NCBI GenBank assembly: GCA_009777345.1
Contig: WRMB01000008.1
Coordinates: 16,266-80,265 of the forward strand
Length of the DNA: 64,000 nucleotides
Reading direction: 5' to 3'
Origin: Micrococcales bacterium
GTDB lineage: Bacteria > Actinomycetota > Actinomycetes > Actinomycetales > Cellulomonadaceae
This document shows positions 30,625 to 36,773 of this stretch, piece after piece. Position 1 is the stretch's first letter, and each line of letters begins with the position of its first letter. The notes beneath the pieces are model-generated. The model was not told the DNA's origin and did not search any database. It worked only from the letters and a program-made list of their open reading frames with translations. The position numbers and the translations under genes are program-made.

Positions 30625-30845
30625 AACGGCGTCTCACGCGGTGCGGAACGGGCCGGGATCGGCAGGTCGTCACCACGCAGCGACTCGGTGGCCGCCACCC
30701 ACCGGGACCACCACAGCCGACTGCGCACGACCTGGCCGAGGATCTCGCGCGCCTCTGCCTCCATCGACCGCCCCGACTGGGCAGCCTGAGCCTTCAGCCC
30801 CTGGTAGATCTCGTCGTCCACCTTCCGGACCGTCACCGTGGCCAT
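30621..30845 (-). CDS. FitA-family antitoxin (Arc-type ribbon-helix-helix)
   Basis: 74 residues. ATVTVRKVDDEIYQGLKAQAAQSGRSMEAEAREIL is the characteristic FitA/StbC DNA-binding domain; the C-terminal 30 residues would wrap the PIN toxin. GGGAGGG lies 5 nt before the ATG. It is the third toxin-antitoxin pair within 4.5 kb. Confidence 0.9.
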   Translation of the reverse strand: MATVTVRKVDDEIYQGLKAQAAQSGRSMEAEAREILGQVVRSRLWWSRWVAATESLRGDDLPIPARSAPRETPL

Positions 30846-30993
30846 CGTCGCCCTCCCTCATCTGCTGTCACTATGCTAGCACCTCTGGGATCCCCTGGCG
30901 CACCGCGGTTGCCATCCTCGACCTGCTCCGACTCACCCTGGCGAAGAACCTGTTCGACGGACCATCCGTCAGACAGCGATACCTACGCATGCT

Positions 30994-31059
30994 GAGGGAT
31001 GGGCTTCCGTGCGAGGGATGGGCTTGGGAGCCCATCCCTCGCACGGAAGCCCATCCCTC
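30994..31059. repeat. Perfect 31-bp inverted repeat between divergent genes
   Basis: Arms 30994-31024 and 31029-31059 are exact reverse complements with a 4-nt loop (tggg). Each arm itself contains a repeated gagggatgggct motif. It lies between the FitA-like start (minus) and menB (plus), so it is not in a terminator position. Function unknown. Confidence 0.9.
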
Positions 31060-31123
31060 GCTGATCGATCGCTACTTTCCTGATCGCTCTGCTGCGCCGC
31101 AGAAGCGTCCGAGGGCGAGGGCC

Positions 31124-31129
31124 TACAGT
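31124..31129 (+). promoter_or_regulatory. Candidate -10 of a leaderless menB transcript
   Basis: TACAGT 7 nt before the GTG at 31137. The same hexamer precedes menF. It overlaps an upstream in-frame GTG (31128), which argues that 31137 is the true start. Confidence 0.65.
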
Positions 31130-31136
31130 GGGCGGC

Positions 31137-32075
31137 GTGAGCCAGCTGCCTGCCGTCGTGTCCGAGACCTTCGACCCTGCCCGGTGGCGGGACGTGGCCG
31201 GGTTCGAGGGCCTGACCGACATCACCTACCACCGGGGGGTGCACCGGGAGGACGACAGCGAGCGGGACCTGCCAGTGGTGCGCGTGGCGTTCGACCGGCC
31301 CCAGGTGCGCAACGCGTTCCGGCCGCACACCGTGGACGAGCTGTACCGGGTGCTCGACCACGCCCGGCAGACCGCGGACGTGGGGACCGTGCTGCTCACC
31401 GGCAACGGGCCGTCGCCGAAGGACGGCGGCTGGGCCTTCTGCTCCGGTGGTGACCAGCGGATCCGGGGACGGGACGGGTACCGGTACGGCGACGACGAGG
31501 GCCACCTCGACCCGGCGCGGGCCGGGCGGCTGCACATCCTGGAGGTGCAGCGGCTGGTGCGGACCATGCCGAAAGTCGTGGTGGCGCTGGTCAGCGGGTG
31601 GGCGGCCGGGGGCGGTCACTCGCTGCACGTGGTGGCCGACCTGACGATCGCCTCGCGCCAGCACGCCCGGTTCATGCAGACCGACGCCAACGTCGGGTCG
31701 TTCGACGCCGGGTACGGGTCGGCGCTGCTGGCCCGGCAGGTGGGGCAGAAACGCGCCCGGGAGATCTTCTTCCTGGCCCGGGAGTACAGCGCGGAACAGG
31801 CCTACGCCTGGGGCGCGGTCAACGACGTGGTCGACCACGACGACCTGGAGACCGCCGGGTGCGAGTACGCCCGGATCGTCGCCACCAAGTCGCCCCAGGC
31901 CGTCCGGATGCTGAAGTTCGCCCTCAACGCCGCCGACGACGGTCTGGCTGGCCTGCAGGTGTTCGCCGGTGAGGCGACCCGCCTGGCCTACACCACCGAC
32001 GAAGCGGTCGAAGGCCGCGACGCCTTCCTGGAACGGCGCGACCCCGACTGGTCGTCCTTCGGCTGGGCCTACTGA
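31137..32075 (+). CDS. menB: 1,4-Dihydroxy-2-naphthoyl-CoA synthase
   Basis: 312-residue crotonase-fold enzyme that closes the naphthoquinone ring from o-succinylbenzoyl-CoA. Signatures: AFDRPQVRNAFRPHTVDEL near 49-67, FCSGGDQRIRGRDGY near 100-114 (oxyanion loop and MenB-specific insert), VVALVSGWAAGGGHSLHVVAD near 143-163, and DANVGSFDAGYGSALLAR near 179-196 with the catalytic Asp. It is isolated from menE and menA by 8 kb. Followed by a long inverted repeat that probably terminates it. Confidence 0.95.
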   Translation: MSQLPAVVSETFDPARWRDVAGFEGLTDITYHRGVHREDDSERDLPVVRVAFDRPQVRNAFRPHTVDELYRVLDHARQTADVGTVLLTGNGPSPKDGGWAFCSGGDQRIRGRDGYRYGDDEGHLDPARAGRLHILEVQRLVRTMPKVVVALVSGWAAGGGHSLHVVADLTIASRQHARFMQTDANVGSFDAGYGSALLARQVGQKRAREIFFLAREYSAEQAYAWGAVNDVVDHDDLETAGCEYARIVATKSPQAVRMLKFALNAADDGLAGLQVFAGEATRLAYTTDEAVEGRDAFLERRDPDWSSFGWAY

Positions 32076-32089
32076 CGCCGCCCAAAATC

Positions 32090-32151
32090 TGGCCGGGTTT
32101 CCGTGCGTGGGCCGGGTCGGCCGACCCGGCCCACTCACGGAAACCCGGCCA
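32090..32151. terminator. Near-perfect 31-bp inverted repeat between menB and the tRNA array
   Basis: Palindrome centred between 32120 and 32121; arms of 31 nt with a single mismatch (32106) and no loop. It lies 14 nt past the menB stop and 25 nt past the last tRNA of the convergent array, so it could end both transcripts. The flanking sequence acccggccaaaaactgga recurs at 50633. Confidence 0.65.
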
Positions 32152-32175
32152 AAAACTGGACGGCGGACGAGACGG

Positions 32176-32250
32176 TCCGAATGGCGGGATTCGAACCCGC
32201 GATCTCCTGGGCCCAGACCAGGTGGGGTGGCCAAGCTCCCCTACATCCGG
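32176..32250 (-). tRNA. tRNA-Pro (anticodon TGG)
   Basis: Hand fold: 7-bp acceptor CCGGATG/CATTCGG with one G-T pair and A73; D-stem GGGG/CCCC; anticodon stem CCTGG/CCAGG perfect; T-stem GCGGG/CCCGC with loop TTCGAAT. C1-G72 and A73 are proline identity features. Odd: the anticodon loop is TCTGGGC, so position 33 is C instead of the nearly universal T. Anticodon at 32213-32215. No encoded CCA. Last unit of the array, 1 nt after tRNA-Ser(GGA). Confidence 0.85.
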
Positions 32251-32251
32251 G

Positions 32252-32340
32252 CGGAACACGGCGTACTCGAAACGCAGCCGTTGACGAACGACCCACCCCG
32301 TTTCCAGCGGGTGCCCACCGGCCCGGTGGGTTCATGTTCC
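32252..32340 (-). tRNA. tRNA-Ser (anticodon GGA), 8/4 architecture
   Basis: Acceptor GGAACATG/CGTGTTCC pairs over 8 bp (one T-G), leaving a 4-bp T-stem GCGT/ACGC around a normal TTCGAGT loop. The D-stem is 6 bp (CCCACC/GGTGGG) with a 5-nt loop. Anticodon loop CTGGAAA, anticodon at 32303-32305; the stem has one A-G mismatch at its base. A variable arm with stem CGTT/AACG and G73 are serine features. No encoded CCA. Confidence 0.82.
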
Positions 32341-32377
32341 GGGTGTCAGATCACGCACAGCGGCGGATCAGGCACAG

Positions 32378-32463
32378 CGGTGGACGGAGGTCACGATCCC
32401 CAGCCGCTTGCGCGACCCGGTCCGCTAGCAACGGGCGCCTGGACCCTGCCAGGTTCGTCCACC
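32378..32463 (-). tRNA. tRNA-Ser (anticodon GCT), 8/4 architecture
   Basis: Acceptor GGTGGACG/CGTCCACC, 8 perfect pairs; T-stem GGGG/CCTC (one G-T) with loop ATCGTGA; D-stem CCTGG/CCAGG with 6-nt loop; anticodon stem GCCCG/CGGAC with one C-A mismatch and loop TTGCTAG. Anticodon at 32427-32429. Long variable arm with a CGC-GCAA-GCG hairpin; G73. The T-loop departs from TTCRANY. Confidence 0.78.
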
Positions 32464-32467
32464 TGGG

Positions 32468-32552
32468 CGGAGCACGGAGGTCACGATCCCCAGCCGGTCG
32501 CCCGACCCTGCCGTCTTCAAGGCGGCGCTGGTCCCCGACCAGTTCATGCTCC
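32468..32552 (-). tRNA. tRNA-Ser (anticodon TGA), 8/4 architecture
   Basis: Acceptor GGAGCATG/CGTGCTCC pairs over 8 bp (one T-G); T-stem GGGG/CCTC, loop ATCGTGA; D-arm CTGGTC-GGG-GACCAG, a 6-bp stem with a 3-nt loop; anticodon loop CTTGAAG (anticodon 32517-32519) on a stem with a C31-A39 mismatch; variable arm GGTC-GGGC-GACC; G73. 4 nt separate it from tRNA-Ser(GCT). Confidence 0.8.
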
Positions 32553-32555
32553 ACG

Positions 32556-32628
32556 CTCCTCGACCTGGACTCGAACCAGGACCCTTCCGCTTAACAAGCG
32601 GACGCGCTGCCGTTTGTGCTACCGAGGA
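32556..32628 (-). tRNA. tRNA-Asn (anticodon GTT)
   Basis: Conventional 7/5 cloverleaf: acceptor TCCTCGG/TCGAGGA (last pair G-T), anticodon stem TCCGC/GCGGA perfect with loop TTGTTAA (anticodon 32593-32595), T-stem CCTGG/CCAGG with loop TTCGAGT, G73. The D-stem has one mismatch. No encoded CCA; 3 nt from tRNA-Ser(TGA). Confidence 0.9.
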
Positions 32629-32672
32629 ACGAGACGGCCGACGGTCCGCGGTCCCGTCGACTTGGCACCGTC

Positions 32673-32753
32673 CCGCACGACGTGGGTGCCCGGCACACCC
32701 GGCTTCATGACGGCCGGGCCGCCCCGCTTCCCGTGGCGGGGTCTCTCGTGCGG
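32673..32753 (-). ncRNA. tRNA-like cloverleaf element (CAT in the anticodon-like loop)
   Basis: An 8-bp closing stem CCGCACGA/TCGTGCGG encloses hairpins CCCCGC/GCGGGG and CCCGGC/GCCGGG (loop CGTCATGAA) and a GTGC/GCAC hairpin. It is spaced 4 nt from tRNA-Ser(CGA), like a unit of the array. It lacks a recognisable T-loop and has too little between the second hairpin and the 3' stem, so it is at best a decayed or divergent tRNA-Met-like gene. Confidence 0.35.
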
Positions 32754-32757
32754 AGTG

Positions 32758-32842
32758 CGGATAGCAGAGGTCACGATCCCCAGCCGGTTACCCGACCCAA
32801 CGGTGTTCGACGCCGCGCCGATCCCCGATCGGTTCACTATCC
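32758..32842 (-). tRNA. tRNA-Ser (anticodon CGA), 8/4 architecture
   Basis: Acceptor GGATAGTG/TGCTATCC pairs over 8 bp with two G-T pairs; T-stem GGGG/CCTC, loop ATCGTGA; D-arm CCGATC-GGG-GATCGG; anticodon loop GTCGAAC (anticodon 32807-32809) with C31-A39 mismatch; variable arm CGG-GTAA-CCG; G73. It shares the 18-nt T-arm region with tRNA-Ser(GCT) and (TGA). Confidence 0.78.
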
Positions 32843-32846
32843 ATCG

Positions 32847-32919
32847 AGCCCCGTCCCGGCCTCGAACCGGGAGCCTTGCGCTTACGAAACGCGCGCACGT
32901 CCGCTTGTGCTTACGGGGC
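32847..32919 (-). tRNA. tRNA-Thr (anticodon CGT)
   Basis: Conventional 7/5 cloverleaf: acceptor GCCCCGT/ACGGGGC perfect; D-stem GCAC/GTGC; anticodon loop TTCGTAA (anticodon 32884-32886); T-stem CCCGG/CCGGG with loop TTCGAGG. Discriminator is T. The outermost anticodon-stem pair is a C-A mismatch. First tRNA after the BoxA-like leader. Confidence 0.87.
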
Positions 32920-32922
32920 TGG

Positions 32923-32946
32923 TCTCGCAGCCCGAAGGTCTGCGAG
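32923..32946. other. Leader hairpin before the first tRNA
   Basis: Perfect 7-bp stem ctcgcag / ctgcgag with a 9-nt loop, between the BoxA-like site and tRNA-Thr. It may be a processing stem or a pause structure of the array leader. Confidence 0.5.
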
Positions 32947-32950
32947 GAAT

Positions 32951-32974
32951 CTCGTCCACTGTCCAGTTCTCAAA
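32951..32974 (-). promoter_or_regulatory. rRNA-operon-like BoxA antitermination sequence
   Basis: On the minus strand TTTGAGAACTGGACAGTGG closely resembles the conserved TTTGAGAACT(G/C)CACAGTGGACG element found in actinobacterial rrn leaders and 16S-23S spacers, a NusB/NusE-dependent antitermination signal. It lies 32 nt upstream of the first tRNA of the array. No rRNA gene is present in the window. Confidence 0.65.
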
Positions 32975-33121
32975 CAGGCCGGAGCCTTCGCGCCCACCTT
33001 GCAAGAAGCAGGTGGACTCTCCTGTCCGGCCTCTTCCGCTCCCCTCACGCTAGGGCACGACGTTGACGCGGGACCACCTGTTTTCTGGTGACCGGCTCCT
33101 CTGCGTCCTGAGCCATGGGGT

Positions 33122-33180
33122 CGGTGCGGCACTCTCACGCCCCTGGAGCCACCCCTGACGGGTGTGAGGGTGCCGCACCG
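33122..33180 (-). terminator. Terminator hairpin after the PQQ-propeller lipoprotein pair
   Basis: 21-bp arms 33122-33142 and 33160-33180, with two positions that pair as G-T in RNA, and a 17-nt loop; 15 nt past the stop at 33196. No T-run. It also separates that unit from the tRNA array leader downstream. Confidence 0.7.
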
Positions 33181-33195
33181 GGCTTCGCCGCGCGT

Positions 33196-34596
33196 TCACA
33201 GCTTGAAGGCGACCACCTGGCTGGCGGTGGCCAGGATGTAGTTGCCCTGACCGTCGGGTTCGGCAGTGAGCTCGACCCAGCGGGTCGGCCACGGGGCGAC
33301 GATCGGCTGGCCGTCGTAGTCGCAGATCCGCCGGATGCTACGGAAGATGGACTCGCCGCCGTCGGTGCGGGTGGAGTCCTGCCGCGGGCTCTTGACGCAC
33401 AGGAAGACACCGTCCTGCTCGATGACGTCCGCCTTTCCGGTGGCGACGTCGATCAGGGTGCGACTGTCGCCGGTGCTGACCATGAAGTGGCCGTCCTTGA
33501 GGGGTGCGAAGGGCTGGCGAACGTCGTCCGGGACGATCTGGGTGCCCTCTTCCGGGAAGCGCCACTTCTGCTCGCCGGTGCGCACGTCGACGCCCACCCA
33601 GTAGCTACCGTCGTCGGTGCGGTCGGGGAGGGTGGTCCACATGTTGGTGTCGGTCTGGGTCGTCGTGTAGCTCACCGTCCCGGTGCTCACGCACAAGACC
33701 TGGACGGCACCGGTGGTCCACCCACCGGAGCAGGGGTAGCCCGGAGCGGTCCACAACGTCGTACCGTCGGGAGCGAACCCGCCCGAGAGGAACTCCTGGC
33801 TGGCGTCGATCGCGACCCCTTCGTCGGTGTACTGCTGGGCGCTGCCGAGCAGAACGTCTCCGGCGCCCGACCAGGCCCACGGGGTCGTCCCGTAGTAGTA
33901 GTAGCTCCCACCCCATCGGCCCTCGGTGCCCAGCATCTCGGCCAGGGGACGCGACCAGGCGGCCCGGTCGGCGTCGCCGTCGAGACCGATGACTGCGGTA
34001 CTGGTCCCGCTGGACCTCTCGTACGACATGGTGACGCCTTCGGCGACATGGTTGTCGCCGGTGTAGGGGACGGCGTTCAGCACCATCGCCGACTCGTCCA
34101 GCCGGTAGTTGTTGTAGACATAGCCAGCCTCGACGATGGACATGACGCACACCCCGCCACCCTGGCCGCAAGCGTTCACGTAGTCGACCCGGCGCCCGTC
34201 GGGCATCGCCACGACGGTCTCCTCGCCGGTACGCGCGTCGGCCAGCACCAGCGACCCCACGTCCGAGCGGAACACTCCGTAGGCGATCCTCTTCGTGCCA
34301 CCGACCTTGAAGACGCCCGGCTTGGTGCCGTCGTGGCGCCACAGCTCATCACCGGATGCCGAGTCCCAGGCCACCACCGACTCGCCGGTCGGCGACGTGG
34401 TATCGACGACGGCGGCCACCACCACCCCGTCGACGACGTTCGGCTGCTTGACGGCCTGGGTACGGACCGACCAGGCCGGGGTCACCGTCTTCTCCTCGGC
34501 GGCCGAACCGGACGGTTGCGGATCGTTCTTGTCGCTGCACCCGACCAGCAGCAGGCTGACCAGCAGACCAGCCACGACCAACGTATTCCTGCGCAT
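33196..34596 (-). CDS. PQQ-binding-like beta-propeller lipoprotein (paralogue 2)
   Basis: 466-residue exported protein. The signal peptide ends in a lipobox LLLVGC (Cys20), so it should be anchored to the outer face of the membrane. Repeated blocks of the type VVAWDSASGDELWRHDG near 74-90 and VGVDVRTGEQKWRFPEEG near 345-362 mark beta-propeller blades like those of PQQ-binding/BamB proteins; no PQQ-site claim can be made. GGGAGG precedes the ATG. It lies 27 nt after its paralogue and ends in the same VAxFQL-type C-terminus. Confidence 0.8.
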   Translation of the reverse strand: MRRNTLVVAGLLVSLLLVGCSDKNDPQPSGSAAEEKTVTPAWSVRTQAVKQPNVVDGVVVAAVVDTTSPTGESVVAWDSASGDELWRHDGTKPGVFKVGGTKRIAYGVFRSDVGSLVLADARTGEETVVAMPDGRRVDYVNACGQGGGVCVMSIVEAGYVYNNYRLDESAMVLNAVPYTGDNHVAEGVTMSYERSSGTSTAVIGLDGDADRAAWSRPLAEMLGTEGRWGGSYYYYGTTPWAWSGAGDVLLGSAQQYTDEGVAIDASQEFLSGGFAPDGTTLWTAPGYPCSGGWTTGAVQVLCVSTGTVSYTTTQTDTNMWTTLPDRTDDGSYWVGVDVRTGEQKWRFPEEGTQIVPDDVRQPFAPLKDGHFMVSTGDSRTLIDVATGKADVIEQDGVFLCVKSPRQDSTRTDGGESIFRSIRRICDYDGQPIVAPWPTRWVELTAEPDGQGNYILATASQVVAFKL

Positions 34597-34623
34597 CTGA
34601 GAAATCCTCCCTGTCGTCTCGGG

Positions 34624-36153
34624 TCACAGCTGGAAAGCGGCGATCTGGCCGGGACCGGCCACGACGTACAGCCCGTCGTCGTCCTTGCCGTCGTGGTCCT
34701 CGTCGTCGAAGAACGCGGCCCTGACGAAATAGGCCGGCCAGGACGCCTCGGTGGGCATGCCGTCGAGGTCGCAGACCTCCACGACGTCACGCCCGTGGCT
34801 GCGCGTCCCGCTGCCCGCACCGCCGACGGTGAACGTCGCGGTGTAGGTGTGGTCCCACGGCGACCAGCACAGGAGGCTGGTGTCGTCGTCCAGCGCGGTC
34901 GCCTGGCCGGTGCGCAGGTCCACGACCTGGGGCCGACCCGACCAGCGCACGACCAGGTAGGTGTCGGCGTCGACGTACGGGTACACCGACACGTACCGGC
35001 TGTCGTCGGTCACCGGTGCGTCGCCCTCGGCCGGGAACCGCCAGATCTGCTCCCCGGTGGCCACGTCGAGACCGACGACGTAGCGCCCGTGGTCGGCGTA
35101 GGTCAGGCCGTTCGACCCGTCCCCGGGGAAGGTCACCGTGCCGGTCTCGACGCAGACCGGCACGATGTCGTCCGACCGGCCCCAGGAACCCGTGCAGGGC
35201 AGCCCCGGAGCCGATCCCACCGTCTGGCCGGTCTCCTGCGACAGGACGACGCTGCGCATCACCGTCGAGGCGTCGTACTCCCCGGCCACCGCGGTCGAGA
35301 CCTCCCCGATCCCGACCAGCAGACCGTCGGGGCGGGACACCCAGCCCGAGAGCCCGTCGGGGGTGGCGCCGGGCACGAACACGTCCTCGTACGGACGGGT
35401 CCAGACCACCTCGCCAGCGTCGTCGGCGTAGCCCAGCTGCCCTTCGAGGTAGAACAGACCAGCGTTCAGCTGTTCGGCACCGGCCGGCACCGGGTTGGCC
35501 GGTGCCGGGTCGGGCACCGCGACCAGCGTCCCGGACTCCAGGTCGAGCTCGATCTCGTGGGCGTCGGCCTCCCCGGCGAACGTGCCCTCCAGGCACACGC
35601 CGCGCCACGGGTCGGAGTCGCAGCTGTACGGGCGGCTGTTCGCCCACACCGCCGGGCCGTACCGGGTCTCCTTCCCGGTACGCAGGTCAGCCGTGGCCAC
35701 CAGGGTGCCGTCGGAGTCCGGGTCGCCCACGAGGTAGTCCACGACCGGCGTACCGTCGAGCTCGGTGATATCGATCCGCGGCCCGTACCCGTAGTCTTCG
35801 GAGTCGGTCCGCACGTTGCTGCCCGGCACGGCCGCGTGACGCCACAGCTCCTCACCGGTCGCGGCGTCCCAGGCGACGACCACCAGCTGGTCGACGACGA
35901 CCGGGACGTCGTACTCCACCTCGACGAGCGGCGCGTCGGGGTCCGGCACGGCCAGGTAGGCGACAGCCACACCGTCTTTGACGTGCGGCTGGCTCATCGC
36001 CCGGGCCCGCACCTGCCACACCGGTTCGGCCACGTCGCCGACCGCCACAGCGGTCGCCGTCGGCGACGGCTCCGGGTTCGAGCCCTTGCAGCCGACGACG
36101 AGCAGCGCCGCCGCGACCGGGACGACCAGTCGCCAGACCATCGGATATCGCAT
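34624..36153 (-). CDS. PQQ-binding-like beta-propeller lipoprotein (paralogue 1)
   Basis: 509-residue exported lipoprotein with lipobox LLVVGC (Cys22). Blade motifs VVAWDAATGEELWRHAA near 85-101 and VGLDVATGEQIWRFPAEG near 363-380 match its downstream neighbour almost word for word, so the two arose by tandem duplication. The ATG at 36153 is 6 nt after AGGAGGG; an upstream in-frame extension is rejected. It is divergent from the GntR-ABC operon. Likely a cell-surface sensor or scaffold, which is inference. Confidence 0.8.
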   Translation of the reverse strand: MRYPMVWRLVVPVAAALLVVGCKGSNPEPSPTATAVAVGDVAEPVWQVRARAMSQPHVKDGVAVAYLAVPDPDAPLVEVEYDVPVVVDQLVVVAWDAATGEELWRHAAVPGSNVRTDSEDYGYGPRIDITELDGTPVVDYLVGDPDSDGTLVATADLRTGKETRYGPAVWANSRPYSCDSDPWRGVCLEGTFAGEADAHEIELDLESGTLVAVPDPAPANPVPAGAEQLNAGLFYLEGQLGYADDAGEVVWTRPYEDVFVPGATPDGLSGWVSRPDGLLVGIGEVSTAVAGEYDASTVMRSVVLSQETGQTVGSAPGLPCTGSWGRSDDIVPVCVETGTVTFPGDGSNGLTYADHGRYVVGLDVATGEQIWRFPAEGDAPVTDDSRYVSVYPYVDADTYLVVRWSGRPQVVDLRTGQATALDDDTSLLCWSPWDHTYTATFTVGGAGSGTRSHGRDVVEVCDLDGMPTEASWPAYFVRAAFFDDEDHDGKDDDGLYVVAGPGQIAAFQL

Positions 36154-36346
36154 AGATAACCCTCCTTGACCAGCACATCTGCCCCCGCGGCTGGTTACCG
36201 GCGGGCCTGTCGACCACCCTAGGAGACGCCCGTTCCCCCAGATGATCGGTTCCACAGAACTGGGGACAGAAGCAGCCCGATGTTCACCTGATCGGAGGAA
36301 GGGAGCTGCGCCCGGCCGGGAGTGCGAGTAGGTTCATGGGTCAGGT

Positions 36347-36361
36347 GGTAAACCCCTTACC
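36347..36361. promoter_or_regulatory. Candidate operator of the GntR regulator
   Basis: Inverted repeat GGTAA-ACCCC-TTACC, 13 nt downstream of a -10-like TAGGTT (36329-36334) and 26 nt before the regulator's ATG. YtrA-type GntR proteins commonly autoregulate through palindromes at this position. Confidence 0.5.
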
Positions 36362-36386
36362 CCCTGAGCCCGTGAAGGACGATGGC

Positions 36387-36773
36387 ATGGACAGCGAACG
36401 ACCGGTGTTCGTCCAGATCATCGAGGTGCTGGAGGACGGCATCCTGGACGGCACCTACGGCGTGGGCGACATGGTGGCCTCGACCAACCAGATCGCCCGG
36501 CTCTTCGGGGTCAACCCGGAGACCGCCGTCAAGGCGCTGCGCACCCTGGCCGACCGCGGGGTCGTGGAGCGGCGCCGGGGCCTGGGCATGGCGGTCCTGC
36601 CCCCGGCCCGGGAGACGATCCTGGCCCGCCGTCGGCAGGAGTTCTTCGACCACCTGGCTCCGCGGTTCGTCGCGGAGGCCCGCAAGCTCGGCATCAGCCG
36701 GGACCAGCTCACCGCGCTCTGGACAGCACCACCGAAGGAGGACGACCATGACCAGCGAGTCGATCAGGTGTGA
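36387..36773 (+). CDS. GntR-family regulator, YtrA subfamily
   Basis: 128-residue repressor. RPVFVQIIEVLEDGILDGTYGVGD near 5-28 and ASTNQIARLFGVNPETAVKALRTLADRGVVERRRGLG near 31-67 form the winged-helix domain; there is only a short C-terminal helix pair, as in the YtrA subfamily. The ATG at 36387 is preceded by AAGGAC. It overlaps the ABC ATPase gene by 26 nt, the standard YtrA arrangement in which the regulator controls its own transporter, often induced by cell-wall-active compounds. Confidence 0.88.
   Translation: MDSERPVFVQIIEVLEDGILDGTYGVGDMVASTNQIARLFGVNPETAVKALRTLADRGVVERRRGLGMAVLPPARETILARRRQEFFDHLAPRFVAEARKLGISRDQLTALWTAPPKEDDHDQRVDQV

Noticed and set aside
27886..30960. Similar short stretches ggcgaagaaactgct near 27890, 30171 and (diverged) 30939
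   Set aside because: They are too short and diverged to call a repeat or a gene remnant with confidence.
32341..32377. An eighth tRNA in the gap between tRNA-Ser(GGA) and tRNA-Ser(GCT)
   Set aside because: 37 nt is too short for a tRNA and no half-cloverleaf is evident.
32103..33066. Plus-strand open frames of 163 and 365 codons over the tRNA array
   Set aside because: They run through the tRNA genes and have no ribosome-binding site or recognisable domain.
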